DNA of 8,977 nucleotides. Source: an uncultured Desulfuromonadales bacterium. Lineage in GTDB: Bacteria; Desulfobacterota; Desulfuromonadia; Desulfuromonadales; Geopsychrobacteraceae. Positions 1 to 6,214 of the stretch are shown here, piece after piece. A program made the position numbers and the translations under genes. The DNA is taken from positions 1 to 8,977 of the forward strand of contig CALZLE010000340.1 of the NCBI GenBank assembly GCA_945788205.1, in the 5' to 3' direction. The notes beneath the pieces were generated by a model. The model had not been told where the DNA came from. It did not search any database and was given only the letters and a program-made list of their open reading frames with translations. Position 1 is the first letter of the stretch. Every line of letters starts with the position of its first letter.

Positions 1-350
1 AGTAGCAGCAACCCGCTGACGATACAGACAAGGGCAAAGCTGAGAGCCGATTTTGGAGAGAGTGCGCCGGAGGGCAGAGGACGATGCTGTGTCCGTTTCA
101 TACGCGCATCAAGTTCCTGTTCCTGCCATTGGTTGAGCGCAGAACAGCCGGTAGCCAACAACATAACTGCCAGCAACACCAATAAGGCTTCGAGTGTCCA
201 ATGTTGCTTAGAGAACAGATATCCTGTCAAGGCTGACAGTGCCACCATAGCGGAGAGTTCGGCTCGACCGAGCTGGCGGATAATATTCAGCCAATCAAGA
301 GCACGATTATCGGGCAGCACAACCGCTGATGAAATGAGTTTTCTTGGCAT
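1..350 (-). CDS. ctaB: Protoheme IX farnesyltransferase (heme O synthase), N-terminal part
   Basis: UbiA-family prenyltransferase that adds a farnesyl group to haem b to make haem O, the precursor of haem A for the oxidase encoded upstream. It is an inner-membrane enzyme. The first 116 residues are visible; the C-terminus lies beyond the left edge. The first Asp-rich prenyl-diphosphate site is clear: N73, E77 and D81 in NQWQEQELD, followed by ARMKRTQHRPLPSG, which is typical of CtaB/CyoE rather than of quinone prenyltransferases. Hydrophobic stretches near residues 32-47 and 53-70 fit the first helices. The ATG at 350 has GGAG four bases upstream and lies 13 bp after the coxB stop, so it is the last visible gene of the oxidase operon. 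The helix-1 region (LGRAELSAMVALSALTGYL) is less standard than the Asp-rich loop. No haem A synthase (ctaA) is seen in the window; it could lie to the left. Confidence 0.9.
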   Translation of the reverse strand, partial: MPRKLISSAVVLPDNRALDWLNIIRQLGRAELSAMVALSALTGYLFSKQHWTLEALLVLLAVMLLATGCSALNQWQEQELDARMKRTQHRPLPSGALSPKSALSFALVCIVSGLLL

Positions 351-363
351 ATTTCTCCAATAC

Positions 364-1578
364 TTATTGCTTCAGCAGATGCTGAATTATCGCTTCAATT
401 TCATCATCCGACAAATAATCAGCCGCTGGCATGATTCCCGGAAAACCCTTCACCAGCTCCTCATTTGGCTTTAATAGTGCTCGACGCAGGTAGTCGACGT
501 CGACTTTGAGGGTCATTTCCTGCCCATCACGAATGATGGTGACCTCGCGCTCAGCAATTCCTTTGAAGGTCGGGGCGATCGACTCACTGCCATCGGTCGA
601 ATGACAGCCGATACAGCCGTTATTTTCCAGCAGTTCGTTGGCATTGATCTGCACTGATTCGGCCTCGGCGACCTTGCCCAGCAGATAGTCGATAACGGCT
701 TGGAGATCCTCATCACTCAAGGTTGCATCATCGTAAGAAGGCATCATCGGGTCGTAGCCCTCGACCAGTTCGGCATTTGGTTCGCGGATTGCCCGGCGCA
801 GGTATTCGACATCGATGGTGACTTCGCTGAGCTTCCCATCAACAGAGATTTTACGCTGCTGTCCGCTCAGCTCAAATAAGCTAGGGGCAATCCCTTCGCT
901 GCCATCGAGGCTATGGCAGCCAGTACAGCCGAGTTCGTTAAGGACCGTCAAGCCTCTTGGTTCTGTGCTCGGTTGCTGCGGCTGTGACCAGGTTGCATAC
1001 TCGGCCTCAGCCAAAGCCTCGATGCTGGTGGTCATGTCGGCGTGGCCAACGCCACAGTATTCGGCGCAGAAAATATCGTAACTGCCCGGCTGCGTCGCTT
1101 CAAACCAGACATATGTATCTATCCCAGGCACTGCATCCCGTTTAACGCGAAACGCTGGCGCAAAGAAGCTGTGCAGTACATCTGTCGACTTAAGGTGCAC
1201 CTTGATCGGCTTGTTGACCGGGACATACAATTTGTTGGCGCGGCGCCCATCCGGGTACTCAAATTGCCAGGACCACATCCGCGCTGTTGCCGTGATTTCG
1301 AGCGCATCATCCGGGACTTCGCGCAGGCCGGTGTAGTTGGTCCAGCCGTACCAGAACATGGTCAGCACGATCAGGGTCGGCAGGATTGTCCAGATCGCTT
1401 CGAGCCACATGTTGCCGTGGCAATCGGAGGTTGGTTCCGGGTATTTGGAGCGCCGGTATTTAACCACCAGGTAGATGGTGGCAACAGTAATTCCGAGCAA
1501 CAGCAGCAGGGAAACACCGAAAATATAGATCAACACGTTGTCGACAGCTTGCGCGGTCGGATTAGCCAGAGAGTTCAC
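364..1578 (-). CDS. coxB: Cytochrome c oxidase subunit II with two fused cytochrome c domains (diheme CoxB)
   Basis: Electron-entry subunit of a caa3-type oxidase. Numbering is for the 404-residue form starting at the GTG at 1578. Two N-terminal membrane helices lie at about 15-39 and 58-80. The periplasmic cupredoxin domain carries a complete CuA site: H136 in DVLHSFF, then C171, E173, C175, H179 and M182 in FCAEYCGVGHADM. Two cytochrome c domains follow, with CTGCH at 218-222 and CIGCH at 322-326. Candidate axial methionines are M278/M279 (DPMMPSY) and M383 (GIMPAA). The domains align over about 84 residues with 39 identities (hand alignment), so they look like an internal duplication; most caa3 subunits II have one. 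Start choice: a GTG at 1584 is in frame, but its G belongs to the Shine-Dalgarno TAGGAG (1584-1589); the GTG at 1578 has a five-base spacer. The same TAG is the stop of the upstream subunit IV gene. Confidence 0.95.
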   Translation of the reverse strand: MNSLANPTAQAVDNVLIYIFGVSLLLLLGITVATIYLVVKYRRSKYPEPTSDCHGNMWLEAIWTILPTLIVLTMFWYGWTNYTGLREVPDDALEITATARMWSWQFEYPDGRRANKLYVPVNKPIKVHLKSTDVLHSFFAPAFRVKRDAVPGIDTYVWFEATQPGSYDIFCAEYCGVGHADMTTSIEALAEAEYATWSQPQQPSTEPRGLTVLNELGCTGCHSLDGSEGIAPSLFELSGQQRKISVDGKLSEVTIDVEYLRRAIREPNAELVEGYDPMMPSYDDATLSDEDLQAVIDYLLGKVAEAESVQINANELLENNGCIGCHSTDGSESIAPTFKGIAEREVTIIRDGQEMTLKVDVDYLRRALLKPNEELVKGFPGIMPAADYLSDDEIEAIIQHLLKQ

Positions 1579-1586
1579 GGTCACTC

Positions 1587-1871
1587 CTAACGGTAGAGCA
1601 CGTCAAAAAAGGTCAGGCCGATAAAGATTGCCAAAATCGACAGCATGACCATCAGCCCGATTTTGAACAGTTTCGATTCCTGACGCAGATGCATGAAAAC
1701 GAAGATCACCAGACTCGATTTGATCGAAGCGACACCGAGCGCCACCCAGATATTCAAGGCCCCCAGGTCGACCCGCGAAACGGCGATGGTGATTGCGGTC
1801 AGCACCAGCAGGGCAACCCAGATCAAAATAAAGGTCCGGTAGGGAACCGGTTCGTGCGTATGTTCAGACAT
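1587..1871 (-). CDS. caa3-type cytochrome c oxidase subunit IV (small prokaryotic subunit)
   Basis: Small integral-membrane subunit of the haem-copper oxidase, of the prokaryotic COX4 (CtaF/CoxD-like) family, which is thought to help assemble or stabilise the complex and has no cofactor ligands. The 94 residues give three predicted helices at about 12-32, 40-62 and 70-90. The central helix contains ASIKSSLVIFVFMHLR, matching the family's conserved Lys in the helix and FMHL ending. The ATG at 1871 is preceded by GAGGTGA, lies 8 bp after the coxC stop, and the gene ends at TAG inside the coxB ribosome binding site, so translation is probably coupled. The length is normal for the family. Family assignment is firm from the helix-2 motif and operon position; the exact symbol (coxD, ctaF) differs between organisms, so none is given. 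Confidence 0.9.
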   Translation of the reverse strand: MSEHTHEPVPYRTFILIWVALLVLTAITIAVSRVDLGALNIWVALGVASIKSSLVIFVFMHLRQESKLFKIGLMVMLSILAIFIGLTFFDVLYR

Positions 1872-1879
1872 GGGTCACC

Positions 1880-2479
1880 TCACAGAATCAGATAGTAAAG
1901 CGGGAACAGAAAAATCCAGACCAGGTCGACCAGATGCCAGTAAAGGGCACTGTTTTCGAGCAACACGTAGCGATCGCTGGTGACCTTGCCCTTGGCCGTC
2001 ATTACCGCGACGACCCCGATCAGCGTGGCACCGATCAAAACGTGCAGCCCATGCAGTCCGGCGGTAAAGTAGTAGAGATTGAAAAATACCGTGATCCCGG
2101 CCCCCATCTCCGCGAGTTGCTCAGAGCCTGGATAAATGCCATGTCCGATTTCTGCCGACCACTCAAAATACTTGTTGATCAAAAAGACGATCGCCAGTCC
2201 GACGGTGATCCAGCAAAGGATCAGTGTCTGCTTTATCCGTCCCATCTGGATGGCACTGACCGCTAACGCGATAGTCAGGCTGCTGGTCAGCAGAACCAAG
2301 GTGTTGACGGTGCCGAAGTAGATGTTCAGTTTGTGACTGGCTTGGCTGAACTGCTCCGGGTAATTGGCCAGCGAAACAGCATACAGGATGAAGAGGCCGC
2401 TAAACAAAATGACTTCTGTGTAGAGGAACAGCCACATGCCGAAGCGGTCTCCGGTATCGTCACGATGCTCAATACTCAT
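1880..2479 (-). CDS. coxC: Cytochrome c oxidase subunit III, short five-helix form
   Basis: Core membrane subunit without redox cofactors; in the COX3 family it supports stability and proton uptake by subunit I. The 199 residues give five predicted helices (about 15-36, 56-77, 85-103, 131-156 and 178-198), as in caa3 and NorE-like subunits, rather than seven as in mitochondrial subunit III. Family marks are WLFLYTEVILFSGLF with the in-membrane E22, INKYFEW (E106), FTAGLHGLHVLIG, and the ending YWHLVDLVWIFLFPLYYL. The ATG at 2479 overlaps the end of coxA by 11 bp and has AGGAGTGG eight to ten bases upstream within coxA. The next gene starts 8 bp beyond its stop. The sequence looks intact and conventional. 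Confidence 0.95.
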   Translation of the reverse strand: MSIEHRDDTGDRFGMWLFLYTEVILFSGLFILYAVSLANYPEQFSQASHKLNIYFGTVNTLVLLTSSLTIALAVSAIQMGRIKQTLILCWITVGLAIVFLINKYFEWSAEIGHGIYPGSEQLAEMGAGITVFFNLYYFTAGLHGLHVLIGATLIGVVAVMTAKGKVTSDRYVLLENSALYWHLVDLVWIFLFPLYYLIL

Positions 2480-4091
2480 CGGCTACCACTCCTTTGAATT
2501 CGTAAGGGCCTTTGGTGACCACCGGATCTTCCGGACCGAAGTTGTCCAGCGGCGGCGGTGAAGGGATTGCCCACTCCAAGGTTGCTCCGCCCCAGGGGTT
2601 TTTGCCGATCGGCGCTCCTTTGCGGAGTCCCTGCCAGAGGTTGACAAACATGACGATCAGTCCCGCGGCAAGCATCCAGGAGCCGATGGTGGCGACCAGG
2701 TTCAGGGTGTGAAATTCAGGCAGATAGTCGTAGTAGCGGCGCGGCATGCCCATGATACCGACCGCCTGCATCGCCATATAGGTGATGTTGAAACCGACAA
2801 ACAACAGTGCCCAGCCGATCGCTGCGACCTTATGGTTGTACATCCGCCCGGTGAATTTAGGCAGCCAGTAGTGCATGGCGCCGAACAGGGCGAAACCGCC
2901 ACCGCCGAACATGACATAGTGGAAGTGCCCAACCACAAAAGTGGTGTCGTGCAGGTGGATATCACTGGCGGCTGCGCCTAAGGCCAGCCCGCCCAGTCCG
3001 CCGATGGCGAAATTGAAAATAAACGCCAGCGCGAAAAGCATCGGTGGTGCTAACTCGATTGAGCCTTTATGGAGGGTTGATATCCAGTTGAATACTTTGA
3101 TGGCACTGGGGATGGCGACGATGAAGGTCAAAAAGGAGAAGACCAGAACCGCCAAGTCACTCATGCCGCTGGCATACATGTGGTGTGCCCAGACCAGTGA
3201 GCCGGCAAAAGCGATCGCCAGGCTCGACAATGCCATTGCCCAGTAGCCGAACAGTGGCTTGCGGGCGAAGGTTGGAATCATCTCGGAAACGACGCCCATC
3301 CCCGGCAGAATCATGATGTAGACCGCCGGGTGTGAATAGATCCAGAATAGATGCTGGAAGAGGATCGGATCGCCACCGCGGGCCGCATCGAACAGACCGG
3401 CACCGAAGGTTCGTTCCAGGATGACCAGCACCAGGGTGATGCCGATCATCGGCGTCGCCAGAACTTGAATCCACGCTGTGGCGTAGAGGGTCCAGACGAA
3501 CAGCGGCAACCGTCCCCATTTCATTCCTTCACAACGCAAACGGTGGACGGTGGTGACAAAATTTATCCCGGTGAGAATCGAGGAGAACCCGAGCATGAAC
3601 GCGGCGAATGCTGCCAGATTGACATTTGTGGTGGTCTGGGTGCTGAAGGGTACATAAAAGGTCCAGCCCGTATCCGGAACTCCACCGCCCCCGAACATGG
3701 CAAATATCACCAGAACTAAACCGGCCATATAGCAGTACCAGGAGAGCAGGTTGAGTTTGGGAAAGGAGACGTCTCTGGCACCAATATGCAGGGGCAGGAG
3801 CAGGTTGCCGAAGGCTGCCGGTATGCTTGGGATCAGGAACATGAAAATCATGATAATGCCGTGGACCGTAAAGGTGGCATTGTAGGTCTGCGGACCCATG
3901 ATCGTCGGTCCCGGGGCGATCAGTTCCAGCCGGAGAGCCAGCCCGAGGACAGCACCAATGATGAACATACTGATAATACAGCCGAGATACATGATGCCGA
4001 TCCGTTTATGATCGGTTGTCAGCAGCCAGCCAAGGATGCCCGGTCGAGGGCTCTCTTGCCAAAAACCGGTGTAGGTTGTGGTTTCGTTCAT
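2469..4091 (-). CDS. coxA: Cytochrome c oxidase subunit I, A2-type haem-copper oxygen reductase
   Basis: Catalytic subunit: reduces O2 to water at a high-spin haem/CuB centre and pumps protons across the inner membrane. It has 540 residues and about twelve helices. Low-spin haem ligands are H77 (FTVHGIIMIF) and H391; the high-spin haem ligand is H389 (VVGHFHYVMFGG). CuB ligands are H254, H303 and H304 (LVWAHHMYASGM), and Y258 in HPAVY is the tyrosine normally cross-linked to the first CuB histidine. K332 in AIPSAIKVFNW keeps the K-channel lysine, and D107 in GARDVSFPKLN matches the D-channel entrance. The helix VI signature is YSHPAVY (252-258) instead of GHPEVY: the glutamate is replaced and a Tyr-Ser pair is present, which defines the A2 subclass known from Thermus and Rhodothermus caa3 oxidases. 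The start overlaps the SCO stop as ATGA. No ligand is missing, so it should be active. Confidence 0.97.
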   Translation of the reverse strand: MNETTTYTGFWQESPRPGILGWLLTTDHKRIGIMYLGCIISMFIIGAVLGLALRLELIAPGPTIMGPQTYNATFTVHGIIMIFMFLIPSIPAAFGNLLLPLHIGARDVSFPKLNLLSWYCYMAGLVLVIFAMFGGGGVPDTGWTFYVPFSTQTTTNVNLAAFAAFMLGFSSILTGINFVTTVHRLRCEGMKWGRLPLFVWTLYATAWIQVLATPMIGITLVLVILERTFGAGLFDAARGGDPILFQHLFWIYSHPAVYIMILPGMGVVSEMIPTFARKPLFGYWAMALSSLAIAFAGSLVWAHHMYASGMSDLAVLVFSFLTFIVAIPSAIKVFNWISTLHKGSIELAPPMLFALAFIFNFAIGGLGGLALGAAASDIHLHDTTFVVGHFHYVMFGGGGFALFGAMHYWLPKFTGRMYNHKVAAIGWALLFVGFNITYMAMQAVGIMGMPRRYYDYLPEFHTLNLVATIGSWMLAAGLIVMFVNLWQGLRKGAPIGKNPWGGATLEWAIPSPPPLDNFGPEDPVVTKGPYEFKGVVADEY

Positions 4092-4861
4092 TGTTTCTTC
4101 TTTCTACCGCTGAAAATCAAAAACAGCAGGAAGGAGCCGAGAGTTAGCAGGATAACGGTACCGCTGACGCGCAGCAGGTTGAACACATAGCGTCGTCCTT
4201 CAGGGTCGTACGAAAAACAAAATTCCAGTGCTTTGCGGATCGGTGTGCCGATCCGGCCTTCACTCGCTTCAAAGAGAGCCATCGACAGGTCGAGCGGCAT
4301 AAAGCGTTGGCCGATCAGGTAGCGGACAATCGTGCCGTCTGCAGTGACAACAAAGGCAGCGACCGGGTGCAAGAATTCTTCGCCTTCCTTTTCAAAGTAG
4401 TAGCCTGCCGCATCGGTCAGTTGCAGGATATTTTCTTGCGTCCCGGTCAAAAAATGCCAGGCCTCGCTTGGATATGGGGATTGAATGGCCGTCAAATACG
4501 TTTTTTTATTATGTTTTGCCAGTTCGACCGATTCCTCGGGGTCAAAACTAAAAGCGACAATCTGATAATCTTCACCCGCCGTCAACTTGAGTTCTGGAAT
4601 CACTTGAGACAGTCCCCCGAGCATAAAATTACAAACACTGCGACAATCGTAGTAGACCGGGACAACCACTGTCGGGCGATCAATAATTTCCCTGAGTTTG
4701 ATGTCCGAACCTGTGGAATCTTTAAAGGTCAGATTGAGGGGGATCTTTTCACCTAATTTTTCAACCAACTCAACACGTGGAGCATCTGTTTCGACGGGAG
4801 TGTCGCTGAAAGCCGGGGCGCTAAAAGCGAGTAGAAGTGTGATAATCAGAGTGACGCGCAC
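4088..4861 (-). CDS. SCO1/SenC-family copper chaperone for cytochrome oxidase
   Basis: Thioredoxin-fold protein on the periplasmic face of the inner membrane, expected to deliver copper to, or reduce, the CuA site of CoxB. Numbered from the GTG at 4861 (257 residues): signal peptide about 1-19 (VTLIITLLLAFSAPAFS, cut before D20), SCO domain about 28-210 with copper-binding C73 and C77 (YYDCRSVCNFML) and H165 (EEFLHPVAAF), then a C-terminal anchor helix about 232-250 and a basic tail RKKKQ. Start choice: an in-frame ATG lies at 4882 and an open frame runs back to 5107, but GGAGGG at 4871-4876 sits nine bases before the GTG at 4861, which also gives a compact signal peptide; the longer form would run into slyX. 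It is the first gene of the oxidase operon. No ctaG/cox11-type CuB chaperone is visible here. Confidence 0.92.
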   Translation of the reverse strand: MRVTLIITLLLAFSAPAFSDTPVETDAPRVELVEKLGEKIPLNLTFKDSTGSDIKLREIIDRPTVVVPVYYDCRSVCNFMLGGLSQVIPELKLTAGEDYQIVAFSFDPEESVELAKHNKKTYLTAIQSPYPSEAWHFLTGTQENILQLTDAAGYYFEKEGEEFLHPVAAFVVTADGTIVRYLIGQRFMPLDLSMALFEASEGRIGTPIRKALEFCFSYDPEGRRYVFNLLRVSGTVILLTLGSFLLFLIFSGRKKKQ

Positions 4862-4910
4862 GGTCTGTTGCCCTCCAGGCATATATTTACAAGGGGCTGA
4901 AATGCCGAAA

Positions 4911-4939
4911 ATTGTAAAACTATCGACAAGTTTACCGAA
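4911..4939 (-). promoter_or_regulatory. Weak candidate promoter for the SCO-cox operon
   Basis: On the minus strand TACAAT (4916-4911) is a good -10 match. The hexamer 17 bp upstream, TTCGGT (4939-4934), is a poor -35, so an activator may be needed. The candidate -10 overlaps the TTGTAAA element at 4912-4918. The guess rests on hexamer matching only. Confidence 0.25.
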
Positions 4940-4984
4940 CTGATCAACTTTTGTAAATCGTGCCAGAGATAATCTAAAAGAGAG

Positions 4985-5014
4985 TTGGCAAGAGGAATGT
5001 TTGCACGTTATAAA
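4985..5014 (+). promoter_or_regulatory. Candidate sigma-70 promoter for the slyX operon
   Basis: TTGGCA at 4985-4990 matches the -35 consensus in five of six positions, and TATAAA at 5009-5014 matches the -10 in five of six, with an 18-bp spacer. A start near 5021 would leave a leader of about 24 bases, ending in the Shine-Dalgarno AAGGAG at 5031-5036, eight bases before the slyX ATG. Confidence 0.5.
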
Positions 5015-5044
5015 TGGGCCTGAATTTTTTAAGGAGCGACAGGT

Positions 5045-5239
5045 ATGTTTGAAGAACTGCAGGAACGAATAACCGAGTTGGAGATCCGCTTCAGTCATCA
5101 ATCCCAATTGGTCGATGAATTGAATGACGTGGTCACCGACTGCAATTTGCGGATTGATCGGTTACAGAAAGAGAATCGGCAATTGCAGGAAATGGTCAAA
5201 AGTCTTTCTCCTGAGATGGAGGAGTCACCCGATGAGTAG
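5045..5239 (+). CDS. slyX: SlyX-family small coiled-coil protein
   Basis: A 64-residue cytoplasmic protein with no membrane segment. Almost the whole chain is a predicted heptad coiled coil (LQERITELEIRF, VDELNDVVTDCNLRIDRLQ, ENRQLQEMV), with the ELNDVV core followed by an IDRLQKE stretch typical of SlyX. Its molecular role is not known in any organism to my knowledge; the family was named from a gene next to slyD in E. coli. The length is slightly under the usual 70 or so. The ATG at 5045 has AAGGAG eight bases upstream. The last eight bases (ATGAGTAG) overlap the start of the rhodanese gene, so it leads a four-gene operon and its translation may control the next gene. Confidence 0.88.
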   Translation: MFEELQERITELEIRFSHQSQLVDELNDVVTDCNLRIDRLQKENRQLQEMVKSLSPEMEESPDE

Positions 5240-5765
5240 TCTGCCTCTCAGTCCGACCTTCAAGCGTATTCTGTTGGAGGCGCTGATTCTTACGGTTCTG
5301 GCCTTCACGGTTGGATTGAGTGCGAATTATAAGTTGGTGATGAATGCCTTTACTGGCAAAACCGTTGTTGCTCCAATAGAGCAGCCGGTGGCAAAGGCTC
5401 CCCCTACCACGACTGTCGTAACGCAAGCCTTCCCCGATCCGATCGAGCTGGATGAGATTGACGAATTGCTGAGCGAAGGTGCTCTACTGGTCGATGCCAG
5501 AAATATTGATGATTACAAAGCTGGTCATCTTAAGGGCGCTATTTCTCTGCCGCTTGGCAAGATAGACTCCATGCTTGCTAGCTTCAGCCAACAGGTAGCA
5601 GAAGATCAGACTCTGATCCTTTATTGTAACGGTTTCGGCTGCCCTGATTCGTTTGATCTGGGAATTCTGCTGATTGAAGCAGGCTACCAGCAGGTGCGAG
5701 TTTACGAGGGAGGGTTTCCCGAGTGGCGTGACGAAGGACGACCGATCGAGGAGGGCTTGCAATGA
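5232..5765 (+). CDS. Membrane-anchored rhodanese-domain protein
   Basis: Predicted sulfurtransferase or thiol-redox protein of 177 residues. A basic pair (K11 R12) precedes one membrane helix at about 13-31, which by the positive-inside rule puts the rest in the periplasm. A Pro/Thr-rich linker (about 47-66) leads to a single rhodanese domain (about 70-175) with LLVDARNIDDYKAGHLKGA, LILYC, and GGFPEW near the end. The predicted catalytic cysteine is C132 in YCNGFGCPDS. The loop is not the usual CxxGxR: the Arg position is C137, giving a CX4C pair, so disulfide chemistry is possible as well as persulfide transfer. The ATG at 5232 is chosen because GGAGGAG (5218-5224) sits seven bases upstream; a longer frame starting at 5124 would overlap slyX and has no comparable site. 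The gene overlaps slyX by 8 bp and the next gene by 4 bp. The substrate is unknown. Confidence 0.85.
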   Translation: MSSLPLSPTFKRILLEALILTVLAFTVGLSANYKLVMNAFTGKTVVAPIEQPVAKAPPTTTVVTQAFPDPIELDEIDELLSEGALLVDARNIDDYKAGHLKGAISLPLGKIDSMLASFSQQVAEDQTLILYCNGFGCPDSFDLGILLIEAGYQQVRVYEGGFPEWRDEGRPIEEGLQ

Positions 5766-6214
5766 GTCTTCTGTTGACAGTTGTCTATCACCTCAGCCGT
5801 TTGACTCTTGCCGGAGTTTTTCTCTACGCAGGTTATATCAAGGCAGATGATCCTGTTGCTTTCGCCGGGCAGGTGGCAAATTATCAGATTCTTCCCTACG
5901 CTTGGAACTTCCTGGTTGCGGCAACCTTGCCCTATCTAGAAGTGATGTGTGGGGTTTTGTTGTTGTTGAATAAACGGGTGCGCCCGGCGTTATTGGTGTT
6001 GTTTGTTTTAAACCTGATCTTTATGTTGCTGCTCAGTTACACGATTGCCCGAGGGCTCGACATTGACTGTGGCTGCTTCAATCCTGATTCGGAGAGCAAA
6101 ACCAGTCCACTGATGGCTTTGTGGCGAGATGCTGGTTTGCTCTTACTGATGATTTCAGCTTGGTTGCTACGCTATCGTCAGTCTCTTCCTGAAGAAGGTG
6201 ATGCGGGTGAATGA
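5762..6214 (+). CDS. MauE/DoxX-like four-helix membrane protein
   Basis: An inner-membrane protein of 150 residues with four predicted helices (about 8-26, 50-69, 74-97 and 118-137). Family marks are an early LxxAGVFLYAGYIKADDPVAFAxQVANYQILP segment and DIDCGCF (C103 and C105 as CxC) after helix 3, which resemble the MauE subgroup of the DoxX-like superfamily. MauE is required with the thiol-disulfide protein MauD for maturation of methylamine dehydrogenase, but no mau genes are here, so that role is not claimed. The start overlaps the rhodanese stop as ATGA, with GAGGAGGG just upstream. Tight coupling to a periplasmic rhodanese with a Cys pair suggests that the two proteins handle thiols or sulfur together across the membrane; this is inference. 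A general DoxX label would also be acceptable. Confidence 0.8.
   Translation: MSLLLTVVYHLSRLTLAGVFLYAGYIKADDPVAFAGQVANYQILPYAWNFLVAATLPYLEVMCGVLLLLNKRVRPALLVLFVLNLIFMLLLSYTIARGLDIDCGCFNPDSESKTSPLMALWRDAGLLLLMISAWLLRYRQSLPEEGDAGE

Larger units (their letters stand above)
4862..5044. promoter_or_regulatory. Divergent control region between the oxidase operon and the slyX operon
   Basis: This 183-bp AT-rich gap separates two divergent operons, so it should hold both promoters. Three copies of a 7-bp element are visible: TTTACAA at 4886-4892, TTGTAAA at 4912-4918 and TTGTAAA at 4951-4957. The first two form an inverted pair. A further imperfect inverted pair is GTAAAAC (4914-4920) and GTTTAC (4930-4935). 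No good FNR box is seen. The repeats may be operator sites, but the regulator is unknown. Confidence 0.6.

Noticed and set aside
1042..1590. Plus-strand 182-residue open frame opposite coxB
   Set aside because: coxB is certain from its CuA and haem motifs; the plus frame has no recognisable domain and is a shadow.
4985..5005. Sigma-54 type promoter (TTGGCA ... TTGCA) upstream of slyX
   Set aside because: The GG and GC doublets are 14 bp apart, not the 10 bp needed for -24/-12 recognition; the sigma-70 reading fits better.
4862..5107. Longer N-terminus for the SCO protein starting at 5107 or 4882
   Set aside because: The long form would overlap slyX head to head and would bury the signal peptide; GGAGGG sits nine bases before the GTG at 4861, whereas the ATG at 4882 has no Shine-Dalgarno.
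5124..5231. N-terminal extension of the rhodanese protein back to 5124
   Set aside because: It would read through slyX in another frame, gives a non-hydrophobic basic extension, and the strong GGAGGAG points to the ATG at 5232.
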